NCBI GenBank assembly: GCA_018377235.1
Contig: JAGZZT010000013.1
Location: 1 to 64,000, forward strand
Length of the DNA stretch: 64,000 bases
Direction of reading: 5' to 3'
DNA from: Clostridium sp.
GTDB lineage: Bacteria > Bacillota > Clostridia > Lachnospirales > Lachnospiraceae
In this document: positions 43,042 to 51,630 of the stretch, in pieces
Numbering within the stretch: the first letter of the stretch is position 1
Layout: every line of letters begins with the position of its first letter
Notes under the pieces: generated by a model
The model's input: the letters and a program-made list of their open reading frames with translations, nothing else
What the model was told of the DNA's origin: nothing
The model's database searches: none
Translations under genes and position numbers: made by a program

Positions 43042-44910
43042 CTATTTTTTACCGTAAATTACCGCTGTCTGTTTTCCGCTCTTTTTCGCCTCGTATAAAG
43101 CCTCATCTGCTTTTTGGTACAGAGTCTGAAAATCTCTTCCATCTCTGGCAGCCATAGCTACTCCAATGGAAGCTGAAATCTGAACGGTTTTTTCCTGTCC
43201 ATATGAAAGATTCAGCTTTTTCAGCAAAATTTCCAGATTTTTCTGTACGATTTCTTCTGGAATGTTGTTAATTAACACCACAAACTCATCTCCAGCCAGC
43301 CGGCAGATGATATCATAATTTCTGAAGTGCCGCTGCAGAATAGATGCCACATCCTGAAGTGCCGCATCTCCTGTCTGATGTCCCAGCGTATCGTTCAGCC
43401 CTTTAAAATTATCTAAGTCTAATATAATAAACGCATGGCTTTCTGTCTCAGGATCCATGTTATTAAGAAGCTCTGTAATTAGTTCTGTTCCCTTTCCTCT
43501 GTTATACAAACCTGTCAGGTAATCTGTTCCTGCCTTCTGCCGGAAAATTTCTATTTCCTGTCTCATCACCAGCTGCTCTGTGATATTTTCAGCCAGTCCC
43601 ACACATTGAAATACCTTATTCTCGTCATCCAGCAAAGCGCTGATACGGATCTGATAGTGATATCGCTTCTCCCCGTCTTCAAAAACCAGCCGAAATACCT
43701 GCGTACCCCGGATCTCCTCCAGGCTGGCGAACAGATCCTGAATCTGCCTTTTAGAATTTTCACCTTCTGGCAGAAACTGCAGAATCTGCTCCGGAGCATT
43801 CTCAATTATCTCCGGCAGAGATAATTCCTCCACACATTCCGGATTCAGACACCGGAGCTGTCTTGTTTTCAGATCATAAATAAGAATCAAAGCATCGCTT
43901 TTTCCAATTGCAGCCCGAAGCATCTCATCATTTACCTTCATCTGATGGTACATAGAAAGCGCGTCCTTTTTTTCTTTCATCAGGAAAAGAATAATAGTAC
44001 CGCAAAGCAGAGCTACGGCTGCCATTACTTTTGCCATTATGATGTAGATATCTTTTCCAGACATCTTTCTTATATAATCAAGAATCTGAGACTGCTTCAT
44101 TACGGTAATAGAATACCAGTCATTAATTTTAAGAGGAGAAAAATAAATCACATAGTTGATTCCATCTCTGCTGAATTCATCAAGAAACGCTTCTCCCTTC
44201 TGTATCCTCGTCTTCACCTGATCTATGCTCTGGCTCATGTTGATATTGCTGATATTCTCAAACAGGTTGTCACTGTCAAAATGAAAAAAATCTGGATTTC
44301 CTCGAAGAATGTAATCCCCGTTCCGATCAACAACGCGGTATTTCTGCTCCTCACCATCCATATCCTGGTGAAGCTGAAATTTATCCACCTCTACTACCCC
44401 GTAGAGAACTCCCCTCACCTGATCTTCTCCATCTAAAATCGGTACTGAAATGATAAAAATATGATTATTTTCTATCACCTGGGAATGTTTGTTATCTGTT
44501 ATCGTATACTTTTTTTCAAGGGCATTTTTAAAATAGGGCTGTTCTGATACGTCCAGCCATGATCCATTTGTCACCCAGGAGTTTCCTTCCAGATCTGCCA
44601 GAGCAAATCTCTGAAAATCCTGCTGCATTTCGTTTGAAATATTTCTCAGGATCTCCATATTCTTTTCTGTGTGAAGCTCTCCCTCCTGAAAAAACTCCGC
44701 CATCGCACTCAGCTTTTTTAAGTATCCGCTCAGCTTTGTCTCCAGCACAAGGCTTCCCTGACTTGCAACACGCGCCATAGCGTCCAGCTCTAATTGATAT
44801 TCCCTAGCCTGCATTGCTCTGTTAAAATCAAGCAAAGAAGTAAGCACAAATCCAAAAATCATGAATACAAGGATAATTTTCATAAAATAACTATAATATC
44901 TCTTCTTCAT
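43042..44910 (-). CDS. Membrane diguanylate cyclase with extracellular sensor domain
   Basis: This 622-residue protein has a transmembrane helix near residues 9-27, a dCACHE-like extracellular sensor (about 30-300), a second helix (about 305-325), a PAS-like domain, and a GGDEF domain in the last 165 residues. The catalytic signature is intact as RLAGDEF, with DYLTGLYNRG and DLDNFKGLND also present. It should make c-di-GMP in response to an external ligand. The start MKKRYYSYFM is chosen for AAAGGGGA upstream; an in-frame ATG 28 codons earlier would run through the promoter. The promoter is near consensus and carries a short inverted repeat. Confidence 0.9.
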   Translation of the reverse strand: MKKRYYSYFMKIILVFMIFGFVLTSLLDFNRAMQAREYQLELDAMARVASQGSLVLETKLSGYLKKLSAMAEFFQEGELHTEKNMEILRNISNEMQQDFQRFALADLEGNSWVTNGSWLDVSEQPYFKNALEKKYTITDNKHSQVIENNHIFIISVPILDGEDQVRGVLYGVVEVDKFQLHQDMDGEEQKYRVVDRNGDYILRGNPDFFHFDSDNLFENISNINMSQSIDQVKTRIQKGEAFLDEFSRDGINYVIYFSPLKINDWYSITVMKQSQILDYIRKMSGKDIYIIMAKVMAAVALLCGTIILFLMKEKKDALSMYHQMKVNDEMLRAAIGKSDALILIYDLKTRQLRCLNPECVEELSLPEIIENAPEQILQFLPEGENSKRQIQDLFASLEEIRGTQVFRLVFEDGEKRYHYQIRISALLDDENKVFQCVGLAENITEQLVMRQEIEIFRQKAGTDYLTGLYNRGKGTELITELLNNMDPETESHAFIILDLDNFKGLNDTLGHQTGDAALQDVASILQRHFRNYDIICRLAGDEFVVLINNIPEEIVQKNLEILLKKLNLSYGQEKTVQISASIGVAMAARDGRDFQTLYQKADEALYEAKKSGKQTAVIYGKK

Positions 44911-44941
44911 AACTGCTTCCCCTTTTCTATTTCTGACTTTT

Positions 44942-44970
44942 ATTTTATCATCAACTGTCTGGGCAGACAA
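44942..44970 (-). promoter_or_regulatory. Promoter of the c-di-GMP gene pair, with inverted repeat
   Basis: TTGTCT (44965-44970), 17 bases, TAAAAT (44942-44947) on the minus strand. TGTCTG-GG-CAGACA (44956-44969) overlaps the -35 box and spacer and could bind a repressor. Confidence 0.6.
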
Positions 44971-45015
44971 CCGTTTGAAGAAAGATTTATGCACTATTTC
45001 TGTATAAATTTCGGC

Positions 45016-45073
45016 AAAAAAATACAGAAAGCGGTATCCGCGCTCTCTATGCGCCCGTTTTCTGTATTTTTTT
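45016..45073 (-). terminator. Terminator of the atp operon
   Basis: AAAAAAATACAGAAA (45016-45030) pairs perfectly with TTTCTGTATTTTTTT (45059-45073). The T run lies 3' of the stem on the minus strand, downstream of atpC. Confidence 0.85.
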
Positions 45074-45109
45074 CTATATTTTCCTGTTTATTTTTATTTC
45101 TGCTGTTTT

Positions 45110-45454
45110 TTATTGTGTTTTATTTTTCATTCCTGCTGCGCTTAGACGCGACATGGCTCTGGCCAGTTCCCTCTGGTTTCTGTAGTATTCCCTAAGAGAC
45201 TGTTCCTGGCGCAGCTGTTCCTCCGCTCGTTCCTTTGCCTCCCGGGCCCGGTTAACATCGATATCCTCTGGTCTCTCTGCCGAATGGACGAATACCTTCA
45301 TCCTGTTATTCACCATTTCCGCAAATCCTGCCCCTGTAGCAATCACTCTTTCTTCCTGCTTTTCTCTGTCTCCATCGTATTTCTGCGGATCCTCTGCTGG
45401 AATAAATCTGGTAATTCCAGGAACCAGAGCGATAACGGTAAATTTCAAGACCAA
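45110..45454 (-). CDS. atpC: ATP synthase epsilon subunit, apparently N-terminally damaged
   Basis: The frame encodes the second part of the beta-sandwich and the C-terminal helices of F1 epsilon. ALVPGI matches the usual APGI region, and the protein continues with GFAEMVNNRMKVFVHSAER and PEDIDVNRAREAKERAEE. It has no proper start: only a TTG (45454) far from any ribosome site. The real initiation signal is GGAGGAG plus ATG at 45473. That ATG opens a different frame reading MDSEKSFGLEI, which looks like a normal epsilon N-terminus. About 33 codons plus two bases, expected between the two pieces, are missing. It may be a frameshifted pseudogene or an assembly error. All other operon genes look intact. 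Confidence 0.75.
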   Translation of the reverse strand: MVLKFTVIALVPGITRFIPAEDPQKYDGDREKQEERVIATGAGFAEMVNNRMKVFVHSAERPEDIDVNRAREAKERAEEQLRQEQSLREYYRNQRELARAMSRLSAAGMKNKTQ

Positions 45455-45501
45455 AACTCTTTTCTGAATCCATAAAGCTCCTCCTCAAAACAGGTTCCTG
45501 G

Positions 45502-46899
45502 CTACTGCTCTGTTTTTCCCCCCTCTGTCTTTGCGATTACTTCGTCAATGGTTCCTACATTGAAAAAGGAATTTTCCGGATAGGCATCCATTTTTCCGTC
45601 CAAAATCATCTTAAACCCACGAATTGTCTCTTTCAGCGGCACATACTTTCCTGGAATTCCTGTAAAGTTTTCAGCCACATGAAAGGGTTGTGACAGAAAC
45701 TTCTGAACCTTCCTGGCCCTGAATACGATATTCTTGTCTTCCTCTGAAAGTTCCTCCATTCCCAAGATGGCAATAATATCCTGAAGTTCTCTGTACTTTT
45801 GCAGTATCTCCTGGACGCGTCTTGCCGTTTCATAGTGCTCTTCACCCACAATGTCAGCTTCCAGAATCCTGGATGTAGACTCCAGTGGATCTACAGCCGG
45901 ATAAATTCCCTGCTCTACAATTTTTCTGGAAAGTACTGTAGTCGCATCCAGATGAGCAAATGTTGTTGCCGGGGCTGGATCAGTCAAGTCATCAGCCGGC
46001 ACATATACCGCCTGAACGGAGGTAATGCTTCCTTCCTTTGTGGAGGCAATTCTCTCCTGAAGTTTTCCCATCTCTGTCGCCAGCGTTGGCTGATAGCCTA
46101 CAGCCGACGGCATTCTCCCCAGAAGAGCCGATACCTCAGATCCTGCCTGCACAAAGCGGAAAATATTATCAATAAACAGAAGTACATCCTGACGCTCCCT
46201 GTCCCGAAAATATTCTGCCATGGTAAGACCTGTCTCAGCCACACGCATTCGTGCTCCCGGCGGCTCATTCATCTGCCCAAACACCAGGGCTGTTTTCGAG
46301 AGAACTCCTGATTCTTTCATTTCTGTCCACAAATCGTTTCCTTCCCTGGATCGTTCTCCGACTCCAGTAAAAATGGAATATCCCCCATGTTCTGTGGCAA
46401 TATTCTGAATCAGCTCCTGAATGAGCACCGTTTTGCCAACTCCCGCTCCTCCAAACAGACCGATTTTTCCTCCTTTAGCGTAAGGAGCCAAAAGGTCAAT
46501 CACTTTGATTCCTGTCTCCAGAATCTCTACTACCGGCTTCTGCTCTGAAAAGGAAGGAGGATCTCTGTGGATTACCCAGTGTTCCTCTTCTTCCAGAGAA
46601 CTGCCTCCGTCCAGAGTTTCTCCCAGAACATTAAACAGGCGTCCCAAAGTTTTATCTCCTACAGGAACCTGTATTCCCTTTCCTGAAGCCTCCACCTCCA
46701 TGCCGCGGCAGAGTCCTTCGCTGGCGGACATCATAATGCACCGTACGGTTCTGTTCCCCAGATGCTGGGAAACCTCCATCACACAGGTTTTTTCTCCATT
46801 TTTTACCCTCAGGGCATCTTCTATGTGGGGAAGATCCCCATTTTCAAATAAAACATCTACAACAGGTCCCATAACCTGTATAATTCTGCCTTTGTTCAT
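45502..46899 (-). CDS. atpD: ATP synthase F1 beta subunit
   Basis: This 465-residue catalytic beta subunit of the F1 head has the Walker A motif GGAGVGKTVLIQ and the GERSREGNDLW loop. It also has LVFGQMNEPPGARMRV, the Walker B VLLFIDNIFRF, and SALLGRMPSAVGYQPTL. It makes or hydrolyses ATP at the alpha-beta interface. The ATG follows a GGAG-type site 12 bases after atpG. Gene order (atpBEFHAGDC) is the standard bacterial one. Confidence 0.97.
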   Translation of the reverse strand: MNKGRIIQVMGPVVDVLFENGDLPHIEDALRVKNGEKTCVMEVSQHLGNRTVRCIMMSASEGLCRGMEVEASGKGIQVPVGDKTLGRLFNVLGETLDGGSSLEEEEHWVIHRDPPSFSEQKPVVEILETGIKVIDLLAPYAKGGKIGLFGGAGVGKTVLIQELIQNIATEHGGYSIFTGVGERSREGNDLWTEMKESGVLSKTALVFGQMNEPPGARMRVAETGLTMAEYFRDRERQDVLLFIDNIFRFVQAGSEVSALLGRMPSAVGYQPTLATEMGKLQERIASTKEGSITSVQAVYVPADDLTDPAPATTFAHLDATTVLSRKIVEQGIYPAVDPLESTSRILEADIVGEEHYETARRVQEILQKYRELQDIIAILGMEELSEEDKNIVFRARKVQKFLSQPFHVAENFTGIPGKYVPLKETIRGFKMILDGKMDAYPENSFFNVGTIDEVIAKTEGGKTEQ

Positions 46900-46911
46900 A
46901 CACCGTCTCCT

Positions 46912-47808
46912 CTAACGCTTCTTTTTCTGAGCCCCGGCTCCTCCAATTACTTCTGTAATTTCCTGAGTAATCGCCGCCTGTCTCGCTCTGTTATACTGAA
47001 TAGAAAGTTCCTTCAACATCGCTTTTGCGTTATCTGTGGAAGCCTGCATTGCCATCATTCTGGCATTGTGCTCACTGGCATAGGATTCCACAAGAGCGCC
47101 GTAAATGACTCCTACTATATAGCTCGGCACAATGTTATCCATTACCTCTCCTGCGGAAGGAAACAGACGTATTTCTTCCCGATGTACATCTACAGGAAGA
47201 GAGATCCGCTTCTGAAATGGATGTTTTAATGGCAGAAGCGTCTCAAGCACAGGTTCCTCCTTTATGGCATTTACCATCTGAGTATAAAGAATCGACACTT
47301 CGTCAAACATTCCGTCCAGAAATCCCCCTGCTACTGTTTCCGTAATCATCCTCGCTCTGTGCATGGTTGGTTTCTGAACTGTGTACCGAAAGCTTCCATC
47401 CATATCTGCATCCTTTTTGGAAAAATACTGGCGTCCCACAACCCCCAGCACATAGAGCTTTGTGTGGCCAGGCTTTTTCAGCTCGTCTTCTGCCATTTTA
47501 ATAATATTGTGATTATACGAGCCGTTTAGTCCCTTGTCCGCTGTAACTACTATCAACGCCCGCTTTCTGTCTTCCGGCTTTATCTCCGGCCGGCTGTCCA
47601 GATAACGGCTCTCCCTCTCCTCCTCCGGCAAGTGGCGCAAAATTCTCTCCAGAGCCGTATGAACCCCGAAAAAATAAGGTTCCGTATCAGCCAGAATCTT
47701 CTTGGCCCGTTTCATTTTAGAAGAGGAAATCATATACATGGCATTCGTAATCTTCATTGTATCCTGGATGCTCTTCATCCTTGTCTGAATTTCCTTTGTG
47801 CCGGCCAT
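46912..47808 (-). CDS. atpG: ATP synthase F1 gamma subunit
   Basis: This 298-residue central-stalk subunit has the family-specific ends: EIQTRMKSIQDTMKITNAMYM at the N-terminus and MQASTDNAKAMLKELSIQYNR with RQAAITQEITEVIGGA at the C-terminus. These two helices form the rotating coiled coil. A VTADKGLNGSYNHN stretch lies in the Rossmann-like middle. It is encoded between atpA and atpD with short spacers. Confidence 0.97.
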   Translation of the reverse strand: MAGTKEIQTRMKSIQDTMKITNAMYMISSSKMKRAKKILADTEPYFFGVHTALERILRHLPEEERESRYLDSRPEIKPEDRKRALIVVTADKGLNGSYNHNIIKMAEDELKKPGHTKLYVLGVVGRQYFSKKDADMDGSFRYTVQKPTMHRARMITETVAGGFLDGMFDEVSILYTQMVNAIKEEPVLETLLPLKHPFQKRISLPVDVHREEIRLFPSAGEVMDNIVPSYIVGVIYGALVESYASEHNARMMAMQASTDNAKAMLKELSIQYNRARQAAITQEITEVIGGAGAQKKKR

Positions 47809-47832
47809 TTAATCACCCGCCTTTCTCTGCTG

Positions 47833-49344
47833 CTAAACAGTCTGATCCGCTCTGTACTGGTTTGCAGTCTCAGAGATCTGCTTTTCCATTTCATCCGAAA
47901 GCTCACCCGTCTTTTCAATCTCCTCTCCAATCTCAGGGAAACTTCCGTCAAAATAATTTAAAAGTTCTCTCTGGAACGCCCGGACCTTTTTCACATCCAT
48001 CCCCATAAACACCTGATGTCTGGCAGCGCAGAGTGTAATCACCTGCTCATGAAGACTTAAAGGACTGCCTAACGGCTGTTTCAATAGTTCCATCAATGTT
48101 TTTCCATATTGAAGCTGCTGTTTTGTGGAGGCGTCCAGATCAGAGCTGAACTGAGTGAATACTTCCATTTCCCGGTACTGAGCCAGATCGATTCTAATGC
48201 TTCCCGATGCTTTTTTCATAGCCTTTGTCTGTGCAGCGCCTCCTACACGGGACACAGAAAGCCCTACGTTAACAGCTGGGCGCTGACCTGCAAAAAATAA
48301 GTCTGTCTCAAGGAAAATTTGTCCGTCTGTAATGGAAATTACGTTTGTAGGAATATAGGCTGATACATCTCCAGCCTGCGTCTCGATAATCGGAAGCGCG
48401 GTAATAGAACCGCCTCCCAGAGTATCGCTTAAACGGCTGGATCGCTCCAGCAGCCTGGAATGAAGATAAAATACATCTCCCGGATAGGCTTCACGTCCTG
48501 GCGAACGCTCCAAAAGCAAGGACAGCGCCCGGTAAGCTACCGCATGCTTGCTTAAATCATCGTAGACAATTAATACATCCTTTCCTCTGTACATAAAATA
48601 CTCTGCCAGAGCTGTTCCAGAGTAGGGAGCAATATACTGAAGGGGCGCACAGTCACTGGCTGAAGCCGCCATAACAATGGAATACTCCATTGCCCCATGT
48701 TCTGCAAGGGTGGATACCAGCTTAGCTACAGTAGATGCCTTCTGGCCAATCGCCACATAAATACAGATTACATCTTTTCCCTTCTGGTTTAAAATTGTAT
48801 CTACAGCAATAGAAGTTTTTCCTGTCTGCCTGTCTCCAATAATCAGTTCTCTCTGTCCCCGTCCAATGGGAAACATGGAATCAATCGAAAGAATCCCTGT
48901 CTCAAGCGGTCTGTCTACTGATTTTCTTTCCACAATTCCAGGAGCTTCCTGTTCCACCGGACGATAATCCTCTGCCTTTATTTCTCCCTTTCCATCAATC
49001 GGCGCTCCCAGGGCATCCACTACGCGCCCCATAAACGCCTCTCCCACTGGGATTCCTGCTTTTCTCTTCGTCCTGTACACACGGCTTCCTTCGCTGATTC
49101 CTGTATCCTTTCCAAACAAAATACAGCCGATGCTGTCCTCTTTGATATCCTGGACCATTCCCTTCAATCCATTTTCAAACAGAAGGATTTCTCCATACAT
49201 CGCCTGATCCATGCCATAAATTCTGGCGATTCCATCTCCCACGGAAATGACGGTTCCTGTCTCTTCCCCCCTGCATCTGTCATCGTAATTTTTAATCTCT
49301 TCCTTCAGAATCGAAATAATATCCTCTGAACTGATCGAACTCAC
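47833..49344 (-). CDS. atpA: ATP synthase F1 alpha subunit
   Basis: This 503-residue non-catalytic alpha subunit has its P-loop in GDRQTGKTSIAVDTI and the alpha signature in RSPGREAYPGDVFYLHSRLLER. It begins with GTG, preceded by AGGAGGTGA-like sequence, and the GTG overlaps the atpH stop codon (GTGA), giving translational coupling. The length and domain order are normal. Confidence 0.97.
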   Translation of the reverse strand: MSSISSEDIISILKEEIKNYDDRCRGEETGTVISVGDGIARIYGMDQAMYGEILLFENGLKGMVQDIKEDSIGCILFGKDTGISEGSRVYRTKRKAGIPVGEAFMGRVVDALGAPIDGKGEIKAEDYRPVEQEAPGIVERKSVDRPLETGILSIDSMFPIGRGQRELIIGDRQTGKTSIAVDTILNQKGKDVICIYVAIGQKASTVAKLVSTLAEHGAMEYSIVMAASASDCAPLQYIAPYSGTALAEYFMYRGKDVLIVYDDLSKHAVAYRALSLLLERSPGREAYPGDVFYLHSRLLERSSRLSDTLGGGSITALPIIETQAGDVSAYIPTNVISITDGQIFLETDLFFAGQRPAVNVGLSVSRVGGAAQTKAMKKASGSIRIDLAQYREMEVFTQFSSDLDASTKQQLQYGKTLMELLKQPLGSPLSLHEQVITLCAARHQVFMGMDVKKVRAFQRELLNYFDGSFPEIGEEIEKTGELSDEMEKQISETANQYRADQTV

Positions 49345-49862
49345 GCGCTTTCACCTCCGCATAAATATTCTCTTAACCGCCTGTAAAAACCTCTGAGGCT
49401 TCTGTCATACTCTACGCCTTCCGCTTCCAGGATAAATCCACCTAAAAGGGCAGGATCTATACGGATTTCGAACTCTACTGCCATTTTTCCGAATTTCTTT
49501 TTAAGAAAACTTTCAATCTGACATCGCTGTTTCTCTTCAGGAGGCGTTACGCAGGTAATCACTGCTTTCAGGATTCCTCTGCCTTCCTTCTTATATTTGT
49601 CATACGCAGCTAAAATCTCCATCAAAGAGGACGCTCTTCCATGGCTGCAGACTGTCTTTAAAAATCCCCGCATCTCCTCCGGAAAGATTCGATCAATGAT
49701 CCGTTCTTTCTCCTTCAAACATATGACAGGATTTTTCAATGCTTCCCAAAGAACAGGATTATCCTTCAAGAGTTCTGCCGCTTCTGAAACGCGATTTTCC
49801 GGCACATGAAGTTCCCAGAGAGCTCTTGCATAGTTATCGAATGTTCCCGCCATGGCTTTCAC
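49341..49862 (-). CDS. atpH: ATP synthase delta subunit
   Basis: This 173-residue delta subunit joins the F1 head to the peripheral stalk. The N-terminal helical domain starts FDNYARALWEL, and the C-terminal part has the conserved DPALLGGFILEAEG. The start is either GTG at 49862, six bases from GAGG, or ATG three codons later. It overlaps atpF by 29 bases and atpA by 4. Confidence 0.93.
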   Translation of the reverse strand: MKAMAGTFDNYARALWELHVPENRVSEAAELLKDNPVLWEALKNPVICLKEKERIIDRIFPEEMRGFLKTVCSHGRASSLMEILAAYDKYKKEGRGILKAVITCVTPPEEKQRCQIESFLKKKFGKMAVEFEIRIDPALLGGFILEAEGVEYDRSLRGFYRRLREYLCGGESA

Positions 49863-50334
49863 CTGCTTCCTCTATAAAACGATCATAGGCTGCCAAATCT
49901 GCCAGTTCCCCTCTTCCGCTTCCAGCCGCTTTCTCGGCTGCACAGAGAGCTGTCTCGGCAATTCTTGACTTCAGCTGCTCCATGGCCTTTTTCTGTTCAG
50001 CCTCCAGCTGTTCCCTGCCGCATTTAAGGCTTTCTGCAGCTTTCATATCCGCCTCTTCCAGAATACGGCTGTATTCTTCGCCAGCTCTTATTCTGGCATT
50101 CTCCAGAATACGGCCTGACTGGGCTCTGGCATCCTTCAAGGCGGCTTCGTATTGTTCTTTCAGAGCATCTGCCTCTTCCCTGGCATTTTTTGCCTCCGCC
50201 AATCCTGCCTCTATGAAGGCCTGCCTTTTATCCATGATTCCCAAAACAGGTTTTATGAGAAAGTGCTTTAAAAGCAGACAGAGAACAATCAGGTTTATAA
50301 TGTTATAAACCAAGCTCATATTAAATTGCAGCAC
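49834..50334 (-). CDS. atpF: ATP synthase b subunit
   Basis: This 166-residue peripheral-stalk b subunit has one N-terminal membrane helix (about residues 8-26, YNIINLIVLCLLLKHFLI) followed by a long charged Ala/Glu/Lys-rich coiled coil that includes the AFIEAGLAEAKNAREEADAL segment. It begins with GTG, preceded by AGGTGA. It overlaps atpH and lies 23 bases after atpE. Confidence 0.95.
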   Translation of the reverse strand: MLQFNMSLVYNIINLIVLCLLLKHFLIKPVLGIMDKRQAFIEAGLAEAKNAREEADALKEQYEAALKDARAQSGRILENARIRAGEEYSRILEEADMKAAESLKCGREQLEAEQKKAMEQLKSRIAETALCAAEKAAGSGRGELADLAAYDRFIEEAGESHGGNIR

Positions 50335-50357
50335 CTTATTTCACCTGCCTTTCATAA

Positions 50358-50582
50358 TTACTTCAGGAACAGAATAATAACAAGTGCAATAACAAAGCCG
50401 TAAATCGCAGTTGCCTCTGCCAGGGCGCAGCCCAGCAAAAGTGCTTTACTAATTTTACTTTCTGCTTCCGGCTGCCTTGCAATGGCTTCCACTGCTTTTG
50501 ATGTGGCAATTCCGATTCCAATTCCTGCTCCAATACCTGTAAGAACTGCAACAGCTGCTCCAATCGCGATTAATGTTGTCAT
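50358..50582 (-). CDS. atpE: ATP synthase c subunit
   Basis: This 74-residue ring subunit has two membrane helices and the RQPE loop between them. The ion-carrying carboxylate is Glu56 in CALAEATAIYG. The Gln of helix 1 and the Ser after the Glu, which bind Na+ in Na+-driven enzymes such as that of Ilyobacter, are Ile23 and Ala57 here. That favours proton coupling, by inference from aligned positions. The ATG follows GAGGAG. Confidence 0.97.
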   Translation of the reverse strand: MTTLIAIGAAVAVLTGIGAGIGIGIATSKAVEAIARQPEAESKISKALLLGCALAEATAIYGFVIALVIILFLK

Positions 50583-50623
50583 AATTTTTTCTCCTCTTCT
50601 GATAATATAATTTTAATTTTTCC

Positions 50624-51265
50624 CTAATCCAGCTGCTCTTTAATGAACAGAGCCGTCAGGAACACGAATACATACGCCTGAATCACCCCATCAAATATGT
50701 CAAAGTAAAAACTAAATGGAATTGGAATGATTACAGGTACAACCAGCTTAATAAGTTCCATCACTACAAATGAACCCAGCACATTTCCAAACAAACGCAT
50801 GCAGAGGGATATTGGCCTGATAAAAATCTCCAAAATATTGATTGGCAGAATCACCGCCACAGGCTCAGCAAAACTTTTTAAAAATCCCCTGGCTCCTTTT
50901 TTGTGAAATCCAGCATATTCAATTACTGCAATGCTTATCACAGCCAAGGCTGCCGTCATGTTCAGATCCTTTGTCGGAGGTACAAATCCAACTATTCCTA
51001 TGAGATTCGCTGCACCGATAAAAACAGCTGTAGAAATCAGATAAGGAATATAATTTTTTCCCTCCTCCCCCACTAAATCCAGGAAAAAGTCTCTGAGAAA
51101 CCCAATGGAGCTTTCCAGAAACAGCTGGGCCTTTCCAGGATCCTCTACCCTGAGATTTCTCACCAGGATCTTTGATAAGAGAACTAGCGCCGCCATGATT
51201 ACCCAGGTCACTGCTACCGAATCATAAATCGGTATGCCGCCAAACAACGGAATCGTGAAGGCCAC
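50624..51265 (-). CDS. atpB: ATP synthase a subunit
   Basis: This is the membrane a subunit that forms the ion half-channels with the c ring. The essential arginine is in SLCMRLFGNVLGSF, and other conserved parts are FVPPTKDLNMTAALA and EPVAVILPINILEIF. The listed start is a GTG (51265) with poor ribosome-site spacing. In-frame sequence extends upstream to an ACG codon at 51310 placed exactly seven bases after AAGGAGG, giving an N-terminus TEALSNALIEELNC that looks family-like. True initiation may be at this ACG (689-base gene), or an ATG was mutated. It is first in the operon. Confidence 0.93.
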   Translation of the reverse strand: MAFTIPLFGGIPIYDSVAVTWVIMAALVLLSKILVRNLRVEDPGKAQLFLESSIGFLRDFFLDLVGEEGKNYIPYLISTAVFIGAANLIGIVGFVPPTKDLNMTAALAVISIAVIEYAGFHKKGARGFLKSFAEPVAVILPINILEIFIRPISLCMRLFGNVLGSFVVMELIKLVVPVIIPIPFSFYFDIFDGVIQAYVFVFLTALFIKEQLD

Positions 51266-51431
51266 CCTGCAGTTAAGTTCCTCTATCAGGGCATTTGAAA
51301 GAGCTTCCGTTTTAATCCCTCCTTTTCAAATAAAAAATGTACTCAGGCACATTCCCGCGCCGATCACAGCCGCCTGCGGCATGTTTCTTCTTCGCGCGAG
51401 TGCGCTTCCTAAGCGGAGCGTTTTTTATGAC

Positions 51432-51456
51432 ATAGGACGAATTTTCCTATGTCATG
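51432..51456. repeat. Palindromic dispersed-type repeat in the atp leader
   Basis: ATGACATAGGA and TCCTATGTCAT flank a short centre and form an 11-bp stem. A related block (TAGGACG, three bases, TTTCCTATGTCAT) occurs at 38983-39005 with identical spacing, so this seems to be one copy of a family of intergenic repeats. Confidence 0.6.
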
Positions 51457-51519
51457 AAAAAGGCAGAAAAACACATGATATGCTTTTCCGCCTTCTCCCC
51501 TTAATTGCCCCCTATTATA
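51456..51519 (-). promoter_or_regulatory. atp operon -10 box and leader terminator-like hairpin
   Basis: A perfect TATAAT lies at 51514-51519 on the minus strand with no clear -35. Directly downstream AAGGCAGAAAA (51460-51470) pairs with TTTTCCGCCTT (51484-51494), followed on the minus strand by five U. This looks like an intrinsic terminator inside the leader and may attenuate the operon. From 51520 to 51630 the sequence is AT-rich with nothing recognised. Confidence 0.5.
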
Positions 51520-51630
51520 CGCCTATTTGGCTCAGAACAAAATCTGAAAAACTGCCAAAATTTCGTGGGCAAATATTTATTCTTTTGTCTAAATAATTAC
51601 TTGATTTTTTGATTTAATTTCATTTATTTA

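Noticed and set aside
45306..45473. Reading MDSEKSFGLEI... as a separate 55-residue protein
   Set aside because: Only the first 11 residues look like a protein family (epsilon); the rest is an out-of-frame reading of atpC, so it is treated as the broken start of atpC.
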